Origin: Portunus trituberculatus
Lineage: Eukaryota > Arthropoda > Malacostraca > Decapoda > Portunidae
Length of the DNA: 64,000 bases
Assembly (NCBI RefSeq): GCF_017591435.1
Contig: NC_059272.1
Location: 6,459,035-6,523,034 of the forward strand
Direction of reading: 5' to 3'
Shown: piece by piece, positions 1 to 10,214 of the stretch
Layout: the number at the start of each line of letters is the position of its first letter
Position numbering within the stretch: the first letter of the stretch is position 1
Program-made: the position numbers and the translations under genes
Notes under the pieces: generated by a model
Databases searched by the model: none
Told to the model about the DNA's origin: nothing
The model's input: the letters and a program-made list of their open reading frames with translations, nothing else

Positions 1-335
1 TCCTAATCTTCTTTACATGTCCTCTTGTCCTTCTAGCTTCTGTCACCAGCACCAGGTCTTCCTTGTTTATTTTTTCAATGCCATTTATTATTTTATACAC
101 TGTTATTAAATTTCCTCGTTCTCTTCTATCTTGTAAGGCTGGCAATCCCATTTCCTTCAGCCTTTCTTCATAAGTTAGGTCCTTTAATTCTGGCACCATC
201 TTTGTAGCTATCTTCTGGATTGTTCTAATCTTATATCTTTTTTAGAGCTTGGTGACCACACCACTGCTGCGTATTCCAGCTTAGGACATATCATGCTCGT
301 GATAATATTTTTCCATCATATCTTTGCCCATGATT
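1..335 (-). pseudogene. LINE D-like RT, C-terminal piece (3' part of a split element)
   Basis: Read on the minus strand this encodes the post-palm part of a CR1-like reverse transcriptase: a segment resembling MICPKLEYA, then KIATKMVPELKDLTYEERL, then LQDRRERG. The same blocks occur in the LINE D copies at 43.5 and 49.1 kb. It is broken by stops. Its upstream RT half lies at 7636-8715, ending in a block (LTNIRV) that directly precedes the MMxKII block here. I therefore infer one element split by the insertion at 345-7635. The element continues off the left edge of the window. Confidence 0.75.
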
Positions 336-344
336 AGAATTTTT

Positions 345-1420
345 TTCTTTTTATGAAGGGAAGAGAGCTAGCCTAGGGCAAAAAAAAAAAAAAAAAAGAT
401 TGAAAAAAAAGGTCCCCTTAAGTGCTGGCTCTCTACATCAGCCAAAATTAGGGAGGAAATGCCTCGATACCTTCCTCTTAAAAGAAGACAAGTTGTAAGA
501 AGTCGGAAATACAGATGCAGGGAGAGAGTTCCAGAATTTACCAGTGAAAGATATGAATGATTGAGAGTACAGGTTAAGTCTTGCATTAGAGAGTTGGACA
601 GAATAGGGATGAGAGGAAGAAAAAAGCCTTTTGCAGCAAGGCCACAGGAGGACGGGAGGCATGCAGTTAGCAAGATCAGTAGAACAGTTGTCATGAAAAT
701 AGTGATAAAAGATAGAAAGAGACGCAACATTTCGGCGGTGAGAAAGAGGCTGAAGGTAGATAGTCAGAGAAGGAGAGTTGATGAGATGAAAAGGTTTTGA
801 TTCCACCCTATCTAGGAAAACTGTGTGACTGGAAACCCCCAAACATGCGAAGAGTACTCCATACAGGGGCGGATAAGGCCCTTATATAGAGTAAGCAGTT
901 GGAGGATGGAGAAAAACTGGCAGAGACGCCTCAGAACGCCTAACTTCATAGAAGCTGTTTTAGCAAGAGATGACATGTGAAGTTTCCAGTTAAGATTATG
1001 AGTAAAGGACAGACCAAGGATATTCAGTGTGGAAAAGGGAGACAGTTGAGTGTCATTGAAGAAGAGGGGATAGTTGCCTGGAAGGTTGTGTCACGTTGAT
1101 AGATGGAGGAATTGAGTTTTCGAGGCATTGAAAACTACTAGATTTTCTCTGCCCCAATCGGAAATCTTAAAAAGATCAGAAGTCAGGGGTTCTGTGGCGT
1201 CCCTGCGTTATCTGTTGACTTCAAAAGGGTTGGTCATCTCTAAAAGGACGTAGGGTGGTATCATCAGCGTAGGAGTGGATAGGGCAAGAAGTTTGGTTAA
1301 GAAGGTCATTAATGGATAATAGAGAGTGGGTTACAGGACAGAACACTGAGGAACTCCATTATTAATAGATTTAGGAGAACAGTGGCCATCTACCACAGCA
1401 GCAATAGAACGGTCAGAAAG
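345..1420 (-). pseudogene. LINE E, RT C-terminal half and 3' UTR (fragment 3 of 3)
   Basis: Minus-strand reading gives SDRSIAAVVDGHCS, then NNGVPQ, then the palm and thumb blocks also seen in the LINE E copies at 47.7 and 53.1 kb (SRHFLPNFG near 440). The 3' UTR has two A/T runs and the GGGAAGAG...CTGGCTCTC block shared with 48.70-48.80 kb. Several frameshifts and stops make it non-coding. It is interrupted at the FLSDR motif by LINE A; its 5' parts are at 6510-6587 and 6924-7635. Confidence 0.8.
1410..1420. repeat. Target-site duplication of LINE A (left copy)
   Basis: The 11 bp CGGTCAGAAAG at 1410-1420 is repeated exactly at 6510-6520, immediately outside the two ends of LINE A. It lies in LINE E sequence coding SDR on the minus strand. 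This fixes the insertion boundaries and shows a standard target-primed LINE integration. Confidence 0.9.
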
Positions 1421-1682
1421 AATTGATTGATTGATTGATACATTTATTGTTGAATTAATAAATAATTACAATAAAGGAGGAGGATGGGCCTTGCCACCCA
1501 CCCCCTGGGCAAAGACTTAAGGTTAAAGTATCACAAAAATAACTCTGGACAGTATACACAACAAGAATACAAGTATTTCAATAAATAAATACACATATTG
1601 CACACCTTATTGCTTAAGACATCCTATAGTCTGGGAGCAAACTGAGGATATTCCTTGAGTATATCCCTGAAGGTGGCAGAGT

Positions 1683-3480
1683 CTAGGAGATGGTCAGTGA
1701 GGCTGTACAAGTCATGCTGACCTTGTGGCCTAAATTTAGCAATGAGAGGACATTCCATGATATAGTGACGCAGAGTGTGTCCCCTTGGTGTAGCACACAG
1801 CACACAGCACACAGCACACAGCACACACCAGGAGAAGCACCGACTTCCCAAAAGTATTTGTAGCCTAATCTGAGCCTCATTGCTACCCTGTCATGTGATG
1901 CAGTGTGTCTCCCGTAGGTGTAAGCACAGCTCTGGGAGACACGTGCATAGTGAAGACTAGTGCTACTGCCCCTATGGCAACAAAGCTCCAACTGATCACT
2001 AATGCTTCTATGTACAAAGTCCTTAATGCTACTCTTAACATAACCCAGAGTGTACTCAGTGCCAGGGTCCACTGTGTCATCTTGTAGGACACACTGAGCA
2101 AGGTGGTCTGCTTTTTCATTTAACGGGATACCCACATGAGAGGGTATCCAGATGAAATGGACCGTGGCACCGGCACCTTCTAGGGCGTGGATGAGATCAA
2201 GACACTTATTAACTAGATCACAGTCCATGGGGGAGATGGATTGAAGGGCGTACAATGCAGCCTGACTGTCAATAATGAAATATACATTCTTATGGAGAGG
2301 CGCCACAATGTGGAGCGCCTCCTGTACAGCATACAGTTCTGCTCTAGTGGAAGACATGGGTGCAGGGAGCCGCCTGGAAATCTCAGTGTCAGTGTAGAGA
2401 CTGGCAGAGATGTAGTCACGGATGAACAGCCCACATCCAGACCTGCTGCCATTGACTGACCCATCACAATAAACATGAATAGCCTGAACGTGTGGGTACT
2501 TGGACAATTTAGTCATGAACATGTCTTGCAGCACATGAGGGAGCCAGTCCCTCTTGTGCTGATGTAGTGAGTGAATATCAACACTGACACGGTGAGGGTT
2601 CCAGGCGGGTTGCAGCGGTGACATAACAACGTTAATACAAGCCTCGGCTACACCTACACTTGTCAGTACTCCCAAGATCTTCCTGAGGTATGGTGTTGTA
2701 GGAGTGCAAGGATCATGATACAGGGGAGTCAGTGATCCCTTTAGAGAGTCAGAGCCCATGCATAGCATCTGACTAATTGTGCGACAAGTCATTTCCTGTA
2801 CCCTACACATAGTACTCGGCAGGTGCAGTTCAGCTCTGAGGACTTCAATCCGTGCAGTCCTGGGGCATCCCAAGATTATCTGCATGGCTTCATTCTGTAC
2901 AAGCTCCAGGGGACGGAGTTGGGTGGCACTAAACTGTATTAAAACAGGGGCGGCATAATCAATAAGGGACCGTATGACAGATATATAGAACATTCTTAGG
3001 ACTGGAATGCCCGCTCCCAGGCCCCTGTTGGCTAGCAGCCGAAGTGGTGCTAGCCATGGCAAACAGAGGTCTCGAACATAGTGGACGGCTTGAAGAGACT
3101 TCCTAAAGCTCATCTGAACACCCAGGTACTTGTGTATGTGAACTCTAGGGATGGGAATGTTATCTACAGTAGGCAGCCGAGAGACCTTTCCTTTAGCTTG
3201 AAATTTTGTTTTGCATTCATTAATCACTAGTCCCATTTCGACACACAACGCTGCCAGTTGTGACAAAGCAACCTGGAGAATCCTGGGTGTGGGGCATTGG
3301 AGGAGTATGTCATCAGCATCGATGAGGACCTGGGTGCCCTGCAGAAAGGAACAGTGTGCAATTTTGTCCATTAAAACATTGAAAAGCATTGGACTAAGGA
3401 CTCCACTCTGTGGTGTTCCAAGCTCAAAAACTTCCTCAGAAGAGACTGCACCTTGAAACCAAACCTGTGCTGTTCTATTG
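1683..3480 (-). pseudogene. LINE A copy 1 ORF2, RT palm/thumb, RNase H and C-terminal Cys/His
   Basis: Starts at ITDYLYNRTAQVWFQGA and ELGTPQSGVLSPMLFN, so the fingers and the first palm motif (the LDLKSAFD-type block) are missing between the endonuclease and here. The active-site box reads IDADD where Y-x-D-D is usual. RNase H follows with its four acidic residues in VYCDGS, TRAELYAV, IIDSQAA and NEKADHLA. The C-terminal Cys-rich segment is inflated by a TGTGCTG-type tandem repeat at 1793-1831. The long open frame despite lost parts suggests fairly recent death. Confidence 0.8.
1793..1831. repeat. AGCACAC tandem repeat inside LINE A C-terminal zinc segment
   Basis: About five units of AGCACAC encode alternating Cys/Val/Leu on the minus strand (GVCCVLCAVCCVL). 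The LINE A 3' end at 10.4 kb has a single copy at the same place, so this is an expansion private to copy 1. Confidence 0.7.
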
Positions 3481-4764
3481 TACAAATAGTCCGTTATGCG
3501 TGATAGGCACACAGGTGTCGTCCAGCAGAGGAACACTGTGGCAAAGCAACTCCATCCTTCGTGGGCTTTGCTGATCAAGCGCCTCCTGGTGTTCCACAGG
3601 AAGGCCAGAGAAGGATGAGGCTTCCTTCCACTGCAAGACGAGTTCTCGTGCCCTGCCTGCAGGATCAGGGTCACACACCTGCCGTCTGGACTTGCCCCGG
3701 ACGCTGTTGACATGGTGCCACACCTCCCGGAGGGACCAGATCCTGCGCACCTTGTCCAGGAAGAAGATCCAGTACTTCTTCCTTTCCTGCTGCTGCAGAT
3801 CCGTGAGGTGTCGAGCCACGGTAACCATGGCATCCCGTGACTCTGTGTCTGCTGGGTTGAGCTGCCAACGTCTCTGGTAGGCAGCGAGCGTCTGTTGGCA
3901 GTTCAGAATGACAGGGTCGGTAGCGTAAGTCCAGCGGCGTGGAGCATGGGCCCTTGCTGGAACCTTTGGAGTCGCGATGAATCCCTCGATGGTGTGCAGG
4001 AGTCCGTCGTACAGTGCCTCTGCATCAGCAAAGGAGCCCTTCACGGCAGCGTACCACGCCACCACATGGACGACGAGGTCCGTCATCCTGGATGGTGGCA
4101 CCGTCAAGCGCTTACTGGGCACTGCCGGGGCGGACTGCACCAGGAGGGTCGTCTCCGGGGCAAAGTGGTCGCTCAGCAATGACCTGACAAGATAAGTTTG
4201 GGCAGTATAGGTTGGCATATTGATGACGGCTACATAATCAAGTCTGCCTCCTTGAACATGTGTGGGTGTGTGGTCCCCAGTAAGTACAGCTGTATCTGTG
4301 GTGTCAAGGAAAGCCTTCCAGCGCACACCATTGGCATTGGTGGTGAGGTGGCTTTCTAATTCCTTTTGCCTGGCATTAAGGTCACCCATGATAACACTTT
4401 GCTCTTCAAGAACATATTCAGGAAAATTTGCAATATTTAAGGCACCAGCATGAATGTACATGTTTACAAAGTAAATAATTTCACCCACAGTGTGCAAGCA
4501 AACAGTAATAAATTCATTACCCTCAGTGACCCCCATTTCCATGAAGTTAACTGGAATCCCATGTTTAATGTAAGTGGCCATCCCCCGACTACTGCCGTCA
4601 CCACAACTGAGGGTGTGGGAGGCATAACCCCGCAGCTCAGGCACCCTTGGCCCTACCTCCTGTACGGCAATAATGTCAGGCTTATAGAGAAGGACATGAG
4701 AGTGTAAGTCAGTGAAACGGGCATGTAGACCATTGACATGTTCGGGTGCGGAAAGTCTTACCAT
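3475..4764 (-). pseudogene. LINE A copy 1 ORF2, APE-type endonuclease domain
   Basis: Open for 429 codons from MVRLSAPEH. Endonuclease blocks visible in order: an early PDIIAVQEVG (metal-binding Glu), MGDLNAR, RLDYVAV and a late LLSDHFAPE (catalytic Asp-His). This enzyme nicks the target for reverse transcription. After the endonuclease comes a linker rich in Arg/Gln/Trp. The frame then ends at 3475 and the RT continues in another frame, so ORF2 is broken here. Confidence 0.85.
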
Positions 4765-6361
4765 TCATCGCGATGGTGTTGCATCTGTGTCTTCAGGCCA
4801 TCCACTTCCTGTGTCAGCATCTGCATGGCTGCCATCAGATGTCCCTGATCTGGCTCGGGCCTGGCCTTGATTGGCTTGATGGGGGTATCCATCCTCGGTG
4901 TGGGTGCAGCAGCAGTTGCACATTGCCCTGCAGCCTTGTCCTTTTTCGTGGGTGGGTCGCACAAGCTATGCTGACACACGGCACTCTCTCCTTGTTGAGC
5001 ACTGCTGGCTAGGGATGGGGTTGGGGCCACAGTGGAGGTCTCACTGCATACTGTGTGCTGCTGGTTCTTGAAGGCGGCAAACTCGGTACTAAGACCAGAG
5101 ACTGTTGCAGTCAGATTGTCCACTTTGGCGGCTAGTGCACTCACCACTGCCATTAGCTGCTGGGTAGCGTCGGTGCCAGGTAGTTCCTGAGTGATGCCTG
5201 CCTGGGACACTGTGTTTAGAGGCACAGGGGGCACTATAGCAGTGCGCTGCGGCAAAGGTGGGAACACGGCAGGTGTGGTTGAAGTGCCAGCAGTGGGGCA
5301 GGAAGGCTGGGACAGGTGAGGGGCAGCGGCCGAGAAGGAGGGCTTCGTCCCCCAGGCGTTGGTCTGGGGAGGTGGAGCCTGGCGGAACACAAGCCTGGGC
5401 TGACTCACCTCATCCGTGACAGGCTCCCTTTGGGGCCGAGGCCTGACAGTGCAGAGGGTGGAGTGGGCGTTGTGGTAACCCCCACAATTGCAGCAGCGAG
5501 GAGGGATTTTGGTGCCCTTCTTGATCTTATCCAGGCACTGTGTTGACTTATGGGGGCCAGCACAGTACCTGCAGCAAGGGGCAGACTGGCAGCGCCACTC
5601 CTTGTGTTCCCAGCGACTACAGTGGCGGCACAGGTCAGGTTGAGGTGTATACCGCTCCACACGCTGACGTCCAAGGCCCAGGAGATGCACCTCACTGGGC
5701 ACCTTACCTGTCACCACTCCCAACAGTTGGGGCCTTACCATCTGCCCCACCATCCTCCTCTTCAGCCCATGGAATCCAGCTGGTACCTCTATCAGGTTGA
5801 CATTGATGTGGGTCGCCACTCCATGGATAATAACAGGATGAGTGCCCTCCTTGCCAGGGCACTCCATAACCAGGCCCAGAAAGACCTCACTCAACAGGGT
5901 GGCGTAAAAGGAGGAGTCAGTACTGACCGTTATATAGGGCTGGTTCCGTCCCTCCTTGTAGGGTGGCTGCAGGTCTGCAGGTCTGGGTGTTGTTTCAGTA
6001 GGGCAGCAAACCAGCTGAAAAGCTCACTGGCTGTCTTCCCATGGCCAACAGGGAAGAACAGACGACGCCTTTGTTTACAGTCCGAGGTGGCCGAGGCAGG
6101 TACATCTCGACAGGGAATCTGGTCAGCAGCAGCATTTTCCTGGTGTTTTTCCTTGCCAGATGGTGAAGGACAAGGCTCCTCAACAATCTCCATGTCCTCT
6201 AGGGCTGCTACGCCTACCTCCACCTCAACAGTGCCTGTGACGAGCATAGTCCTTTGTGCTGGGCCCACGTGGGAAGCAGCAGGCTTTGTGGCGGGGGGCA
6301 CCACCAAACTCAGGCACGGACGCTTATTTTCTGTCTTCTTCTGGCTTGTTTCTGGCTGCAA
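4758..6361 (-). pseudogene. LINE A copy 1 ORF1, gag-like zinc-knuckle protein, frameshifted
   Basis: N-terminal part begins MQPETSQKKTENK at 6361. The C-terminal part carries three Cys/His knuckles at about 5630-5440 (CRHC..., CRYC..., CCNCGGYHNAHSTLC), followed by a Pro/Ser/Thr-rich and then a Leu/Met-rich segment. In non-LTR elements this protein binds RNA and forms the RNP. The frame breaks near 5960, where an 8 bp unit (GCAGGTCT) is tandemly duplicated compared with copy 2 at 24.43 kb, whose frame is open there. The stop lies inside the first codons of ORF2 (ATG at 4764), so the two ORFs overlap by 7 nt, a usual coupled arrangement. Confidence 0.8.
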
Positions 6362-6509
6362 AACGGGCCTAGACCTCCCTTAGTAGCCATTGAGTAGGCG
6401 TGTTCACTCCAAATCACTTCTGATTTCTTCTTGTAGGGGCTGCAACTCATGTAAACACGGAGAGTGATTATTATGACGTCCTTCCGACTCAGCGGGGAAG
6501 ACACAACTG

Positions 6510-6587
6510 CGGTCAGAAAGGAAACTTGAGATAAAGTTGCAGAGAGAAGGATAGAAGCCGTAGGAGGGCAGTTTGGAAATCTAAACT
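6510..6587 (-). pseudogene. LINE E, RT middle fragment (fragment 2 of 3)
   Basis: Minus-strand codons read KLPSYGFYPSLCNFISSFL and then SDR, the RT block that should follow KAFDRVW and precede SIAAVVDG. It lies between SINE-1 (6588-6923) and LINE A (1421-6509). Its order and frame show it is part of one interrupted LINE E. Confidence 0.85.
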
Positions 6588-6923
6588 TTATTTTTATTTT
6601 TATTTTTTTTTTACGGTAAGGCCTATAGCGCCTGTGGGCACACTTGAAGAGTGTATGGGAAGCGCTGTTCAGCTTCCGCCCATTAGTGGCGCAGGCAATT
6701 TTATTTATAGTGGTACCCATATTAGGGCCCATATTACCGCCCAAGCTCATCTTGAGTGTAACCACCTAGAACCTGGGTATCATGGTGATATGTAGGTAAC
6801 TTTAAACCACTCGACAAAAGGCAAAGTGTTTTAAGCCTGTACGTGGTGGGATTCGAACCTACGTGTGGACGTCTGCCCAATCCCATGCTCACCACCTTAT
6901 CCACTATGCCACCGCCTCCCTCC
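6588..6923 (-). mobile_element. SINE-1, tRNA-derived SINE with A-rich tail
   Basis: About 335 bp. On the minus strand it begins with a tRNA-like head carrying pol III box A (TGGCATAGTGGATAAGG, plus-strand 6895-6911) and box B (GGTTCGAATCC, 6849-6859). A unique body follows, then an A-rich tail of AAAAT units at 6588-6615. It is inserted in LINE E directly after the VW codons of KAFDRVW. Boundaries are good to a few bases; a target duplication was not resolved. Confidence 0.85.
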
Positions 6924-7635
6924 CCAGACTCTATCAAAAGCTTTTGATATGTCTAACGCTACAGCAAAAGTTTCACTGAAATCTCTAAAACAGGATGACC
7001 GAGACTCAGTAAGGAAAGCCAGAAGATCACCAGTAGAGCGACCTTGGCGGAAGCCATATTGGCGATTAAATAGAAGATTGTGAAGTGACAGATGTTTGAG
7101 AATTTTCCTATTCAGAATAGGTTAAAAACAAGCAAGAGATTAAAGCTATAGGATGGTAGTTCGAGGGATTAGAACGGTCACCCATTTTTTTTTCTTTTTT
7201 TTTTTAAAAGAGGCTGAATGTAGGCAAACTTCCAGCAGGAAGGAAAGTTGAAAGTTGAAAGAATTTGGCCAGGGAAGGTGCAAGCACAGAAGCACAGTTT
7301 ATTTTAGAACAATAGGAGGAACCCCATCAGGACCACAAGCCTTCCAAAGATTTAGGCTAGCGAGGGCATGGAAAACATCATTACGAAGAATTGTAATTGT
7401 TGACATGAAATAGTCAGAGGGAGGAGGAGAGGGAGGGACAAACCCAGAATCATTCAAAACGGAGTTGTGAGCAAAAGTTTGAGAGAAGAGTTCTGCTTTG
7501 GAGACAGAGGAGATGGCAGTGGTGCCATCAGGATGAAATAAAGGAGGGAAGAATGAAGAAATGAAGTTATTGGAGATGTTTTTGGCTAGATGCCAAAGTG
7601 TAGAGGGGAGTTTGAGTTTGAAAGATTTGACATTT
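6924..7635 (-). pseudogene. LINE E, RT fingers to KAFDRVW (fragment 1 of 3)
   Basis: Minus-strand reading gives, in order, a stretch before the RT (near 7600), the GPDGVPPIVLK block (about 7310-7340), LPASWK-type and RPIAL-type blocks with a T-run interruption at 7184-7204, then QYGFRQGRSTGDLL and VALDISKAFDRV. These are RT motifs 0 to 3. Frameshifts are present. The 5' end is truncated at about 7630, where LINE D-like sequence resumes. Confidence 0.8.
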
Positions 7636-8715
7636 TGACACTCTAATATTAGTTAACATTTTGTATGCTAATCCAAATATCTTGCTTATGTGTTTTTGGG
7701 GGTTGAGATTTTCCTGTATAATCACTCCCAGATCTTTTTCCTCTAGTCTTCATTATTTGTTCCTCTCCCATCAGATAGTCCCATACCAATCTTCTTTTAC
7801 TCTTCCCTAATCTATTACATAACATTTCTTGGCATTGAACCTTAATTTCCACTTTTTACTTCACTCATAGATATTCTTTATATCTTCCTGCAGTAGCAAG
7901 CAGTCCTCTCAGGTTTTAATTACTCATAGCAATTTTGCATCATCAGCAAACAAATTAGTATGGCTGTTTACCCCATTTTGTATGTCATTTACATATACCT
8001 GGAACATAATGGGGGTTAACAATGACCCTTGTGGCACTCCACTTGTTACTTTACACCAAGATGAGTAGTATGTATATCTGATCACAGTTCTCATCTCTGT
8101 CCTTCCAATAATCCCTTGTGCAGTCTAACAAAGTTCCTCTCAGTCCTTCTATGCTCTCTAACTTCCAAAGTAGTCTGGCATCAGGGACTTTATCAAAAGC
8201 CTTTTTTTTTTTTTTTTTTTTTTTTGTCCAGGTATACTGTGTCCACACATCCATCTCTGCTTTTCAATCCTCCTATTACTCTCGAGTAGAAACTTAAGTT
8301 CAACACACATGACCGTCCTGCCCTGAACCCAAGTTGTCTGTTTGATATAACTTGTTCTTCTTCCAGATATTTGACCCTTTTTTTTTTTTTTTTATACCAT
8401 GTGTGCTTTTCACGAGAATTTATGGGCTAAAGGGCATACTTTTTGTGGTACCTCCTATCTCAAAGCCCAACCATTAGGAAACCGTTGCCCTGAGTGAGGA
8501 AGCCCAGCCTACACTTGGACCGTGTAATAACAACTTAAAATATCTTCCGTGCAACACTTGTATGTGACACTGGTCTGTAACTTAATGGCTTTTCTCTTTT
8601 GAATACTGGGATTATGTTGGCTCTCTTCCATTCTAGTGGTACTCTCCCTTCTTTTAATGAACTTATAACCATTTCCTAAATTGCATCTAACAGCTGCTTT
8701 TTGCTATATAAACAA
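7636..8715 (-). pseudogene. LINE D-like RT, N-terminal and palm half (5' part of split element)
   Basis: Minus-strand blocks: SLKEGRVPLEW (near 8640), GFRAGRSC, VYLD then a poly-Lys run then AFDKVPDARLLWKLE, SGTPQGSLLTPIMFQVYVNDIQNGV, LFADDAKLL and LGVIIQENLNPQKHI. The catalytic F-A-D-D is present. It is disrupted by a T24 run at 8202-8225 in the LDLKKAFD codons and by a SINE at 8378-8531. It ends at LTNIRV, and its continuation is at 335-1. It is cut on the other side by the LTR at 8716. Confidence 0.8.
8378..8531 (-). mobile_element. Probable SINE, 5'-truncated, poly(A)-tailed
   Basis: A roughly 150 bp non-LINE segment interrupts the RT. On the minus strand it ends in about 18 A, giving a retroposed look. 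Its body (GTAGGCTGGGCTTCCTCAC...GGTGGGC-like) lacks a recognisable tRNA head, so family and full length are unknown. The call rests on the poly(A) and on RT homology resuming on both sides. Confidence 0.5.
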
Positions 8716-9483
8716 TGTTGTAGAGTGTGTTGTCGGGGAGTGCCAGAGTCCTGAGGAGGAGGCTTGCAGTGGACCATGTTTATCTCGCCCCCTCAAGACA
8801 AGGGAAAGACCTCAGTGGTGGGTGGATTATGAATGTGACAGTGACACTGAATAGTCAGGACGACTATTTTTCGTGGGGGAGGGCAGTGTTGCGGCAGCGT
8901 GGGGTGGGGAGGGTGGTAGTGATAAGGAGGAAAGTTGGAGTGAGGTGGTATTGTCGAGAGACAGGAAGGGGGGGACCGGAAGTCATGGCCACGCAGGTGG
9001 ATAAAACCATGTTGATTGGCCCAGATTGCGAGCCAACCACAGTGTTACAAAAAAAGTGGTGGGGGGTATTTAAGCTGGCCGTCTCTGTCCACGTGAGTAG
9101 TTGCAGCTGTCTTGCCCTGCTATCCCGCATTGCTCTCCGTTCTCGTAGCTCGCATTCGCTCTGTGTACTACCTTGGATTTCCTGTTGTGCTGTGATTACT
9201 TAAGTAAACGTAAGAAGCTGTATTAAGTGTTTCCTGCCAGTCCTGCCTGTCTGAGTGAGTGCCTGTCTATGAGTTGTGTGCCTCGCATCCCTTGCTTGGA
9301 CCCGTCGTCAACTTATCCCTGTGGCACCCCGTCCTGAATGCTGTCCTGTCTCCGCTGCTGAGAGTAAGTGAGTTGCTGTTGCGGCGTTGGAAGCTGAAGT
9401 TAAGGACCTTGGGTGCCCTGCCTTGCCCAGTGGTTGCAGGTGTGAGTGGCCCTGCTGTTTTGTGTGGGCGGCAGTTCGTAACA
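8716..9483 (+). mobile_element. Probable solo LTR (768 bp)
   Basis: Begins TGTTGTAGAG and ends GCAGTTCGTAACA, imperfect inverted ends of the TGTT...AACA type. GTATTTAAG at 9066-9074 fits a TATA box, with TAGTTGCAGCTG some 30 bp downstream fitting a start/initiator. No primer-binding site follows and no clear target duplication flanks it, so a solo LTR is an inference. A 158-codon open frame inside (8727-9203) resembles nothing I know and is probably fortuitous. Confidence 0.5.
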
Positions 9484-9612
9484 ATATATTGTTATATATA
9501 AATAGATGTGTTGAAAACCCATCTATTTATATACAACAATAGTTTGCTTCGGTGTACATATAATTAGTATATAAGTGAAGCAAACTGGGTATGAGTGAGA
9601 ATTGCATACCCA
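9480..9612. repeat. Cluster of four back-to-back inverted repeats
   Basis: AACAATATATTGTT (9480-9493) is a perfect palindrome. 9488-9508 pairs with 9520-9540 (21 bp arms, one mismatch, 11 nt loop). AGTTTGCTTC (9541-9550) pairs with GAAGCAAACT (9577-9586). TGGGTATG (9586-9593) pairs with CATACCCA (9605-9612). They directly abut the LTR end. Function unknown. Confidence 0.75.
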
Positions 9613-9737
9613 ACTGAATCACTGAGTCCTCATCTGCTAGATGAAGTTCCAAAGCAAGTAATTAATGCCCAGGGAAGCGGTATTTCAATAGTAATTCACT
9701 ATCACTCGGTGCCATGTAGTCAAGGTGATTCTCATGG

Positions 9738-9895
9738 CATGATCGTATATGAACACAAAAAACATGGTATCCATTATAGCAGGTAGTAAAAGAGTGGAAA
9801 CATAAAATATGTCGTGATGAAAGCATGATCATATATAAACACAGAGACATGGTATCTATTATAGCAGGCAATAAAAGAGTGGAAACCTAAATATC
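9738..9895. repeat. Two-copy tandem repeat, period 86 bp
   Basis: Unit 1 starts CATGATCGTATATGAACAC at 9738 and unit 2 CATGATCATATATAAACAC at 9824; both contain CATGGTATC and AAAAGAGTGGAAAC. A partial third start (GAAAGCATCACG) follows near 9901. No coding sequence recognised. The rest of 9613-10214 holds nothing I can name. Confidence 0.8.
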
Positions 9896-10214
9896 CTGGT
9901 GAAAGCATCACGTAAGCTAAAAGGGTTACAAGAAGAAGAAGAAGCGGCCAAGTCGCCGCGAGTCCCGGCCATGTCTGCGACCGATCTCATCTTTGCTTTA
10001 TTTTTGGTATTCCATGTAACATTTCACTTTATCCATTACAAAACAATCCTTTTTTTGGGGCAAGGTTTGCAAAAGGGTAATAAAAATGTTTTGTGAATAT
10101 AATTGTATATATAAGACAGTTCCCAGCAACCTGATAGCCACTTTGTTACCGTCCCTCCAAGTATTCATGGATGCCATTTCGCGGCAGGAGGTTGCTCTGA
10201 CGTTAAAGTTTCTT

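Larger units (their letters stand above)
1421..6509 (-). mobile_element. LINE A copy 1, I-like non-LTR retrotransposon, near full length
   Basis: 5.1 kb element bounded by an 11 bp target duplication. In order on the minus strand: a short 5' leader (6509-6362), a gag-like ORF1 with three zinc knuckles (6361-4758), ORF2 with APE endonuclease (4764-3475), RT, RNase H and a C-terminal Cys/His segment (about 3480-1683), and a 3' UTR ending in a run of TGAT-type repeats (1421-1440 on the plus strand). RNase H downstream of RT in the same ORF is a trait of the I-like superfamily; I cannot place it to clade. It is inactive: frameshifts, and a missing RT finger/palm section. A second, 3'-less copy is at 23655-24961 and a 3' end at 10215-10772. 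Confidence 0.85.

Noticed and set aside
5550..6383. 277-codon plus-strand frame opposite LINE A ORF1
   Set aside because: Antisense to a clear gag-like ORF and recurs in the same place opposite copy 2 at 24.0-24.65 kb, as expected for a shadow frame.
8727..9203. 158-codon plus-strand gene
   Set aside because: Lies wholly inside the probable LTR, contains the TATA box in its sequence, and has no recognisable domain.
9820..9900. Third hammerhead-like motif (GTGATGAAAGC, GTGGAAACC)
   Set aside because: The CTGANGA core is not present and the candidate stems do not pair.
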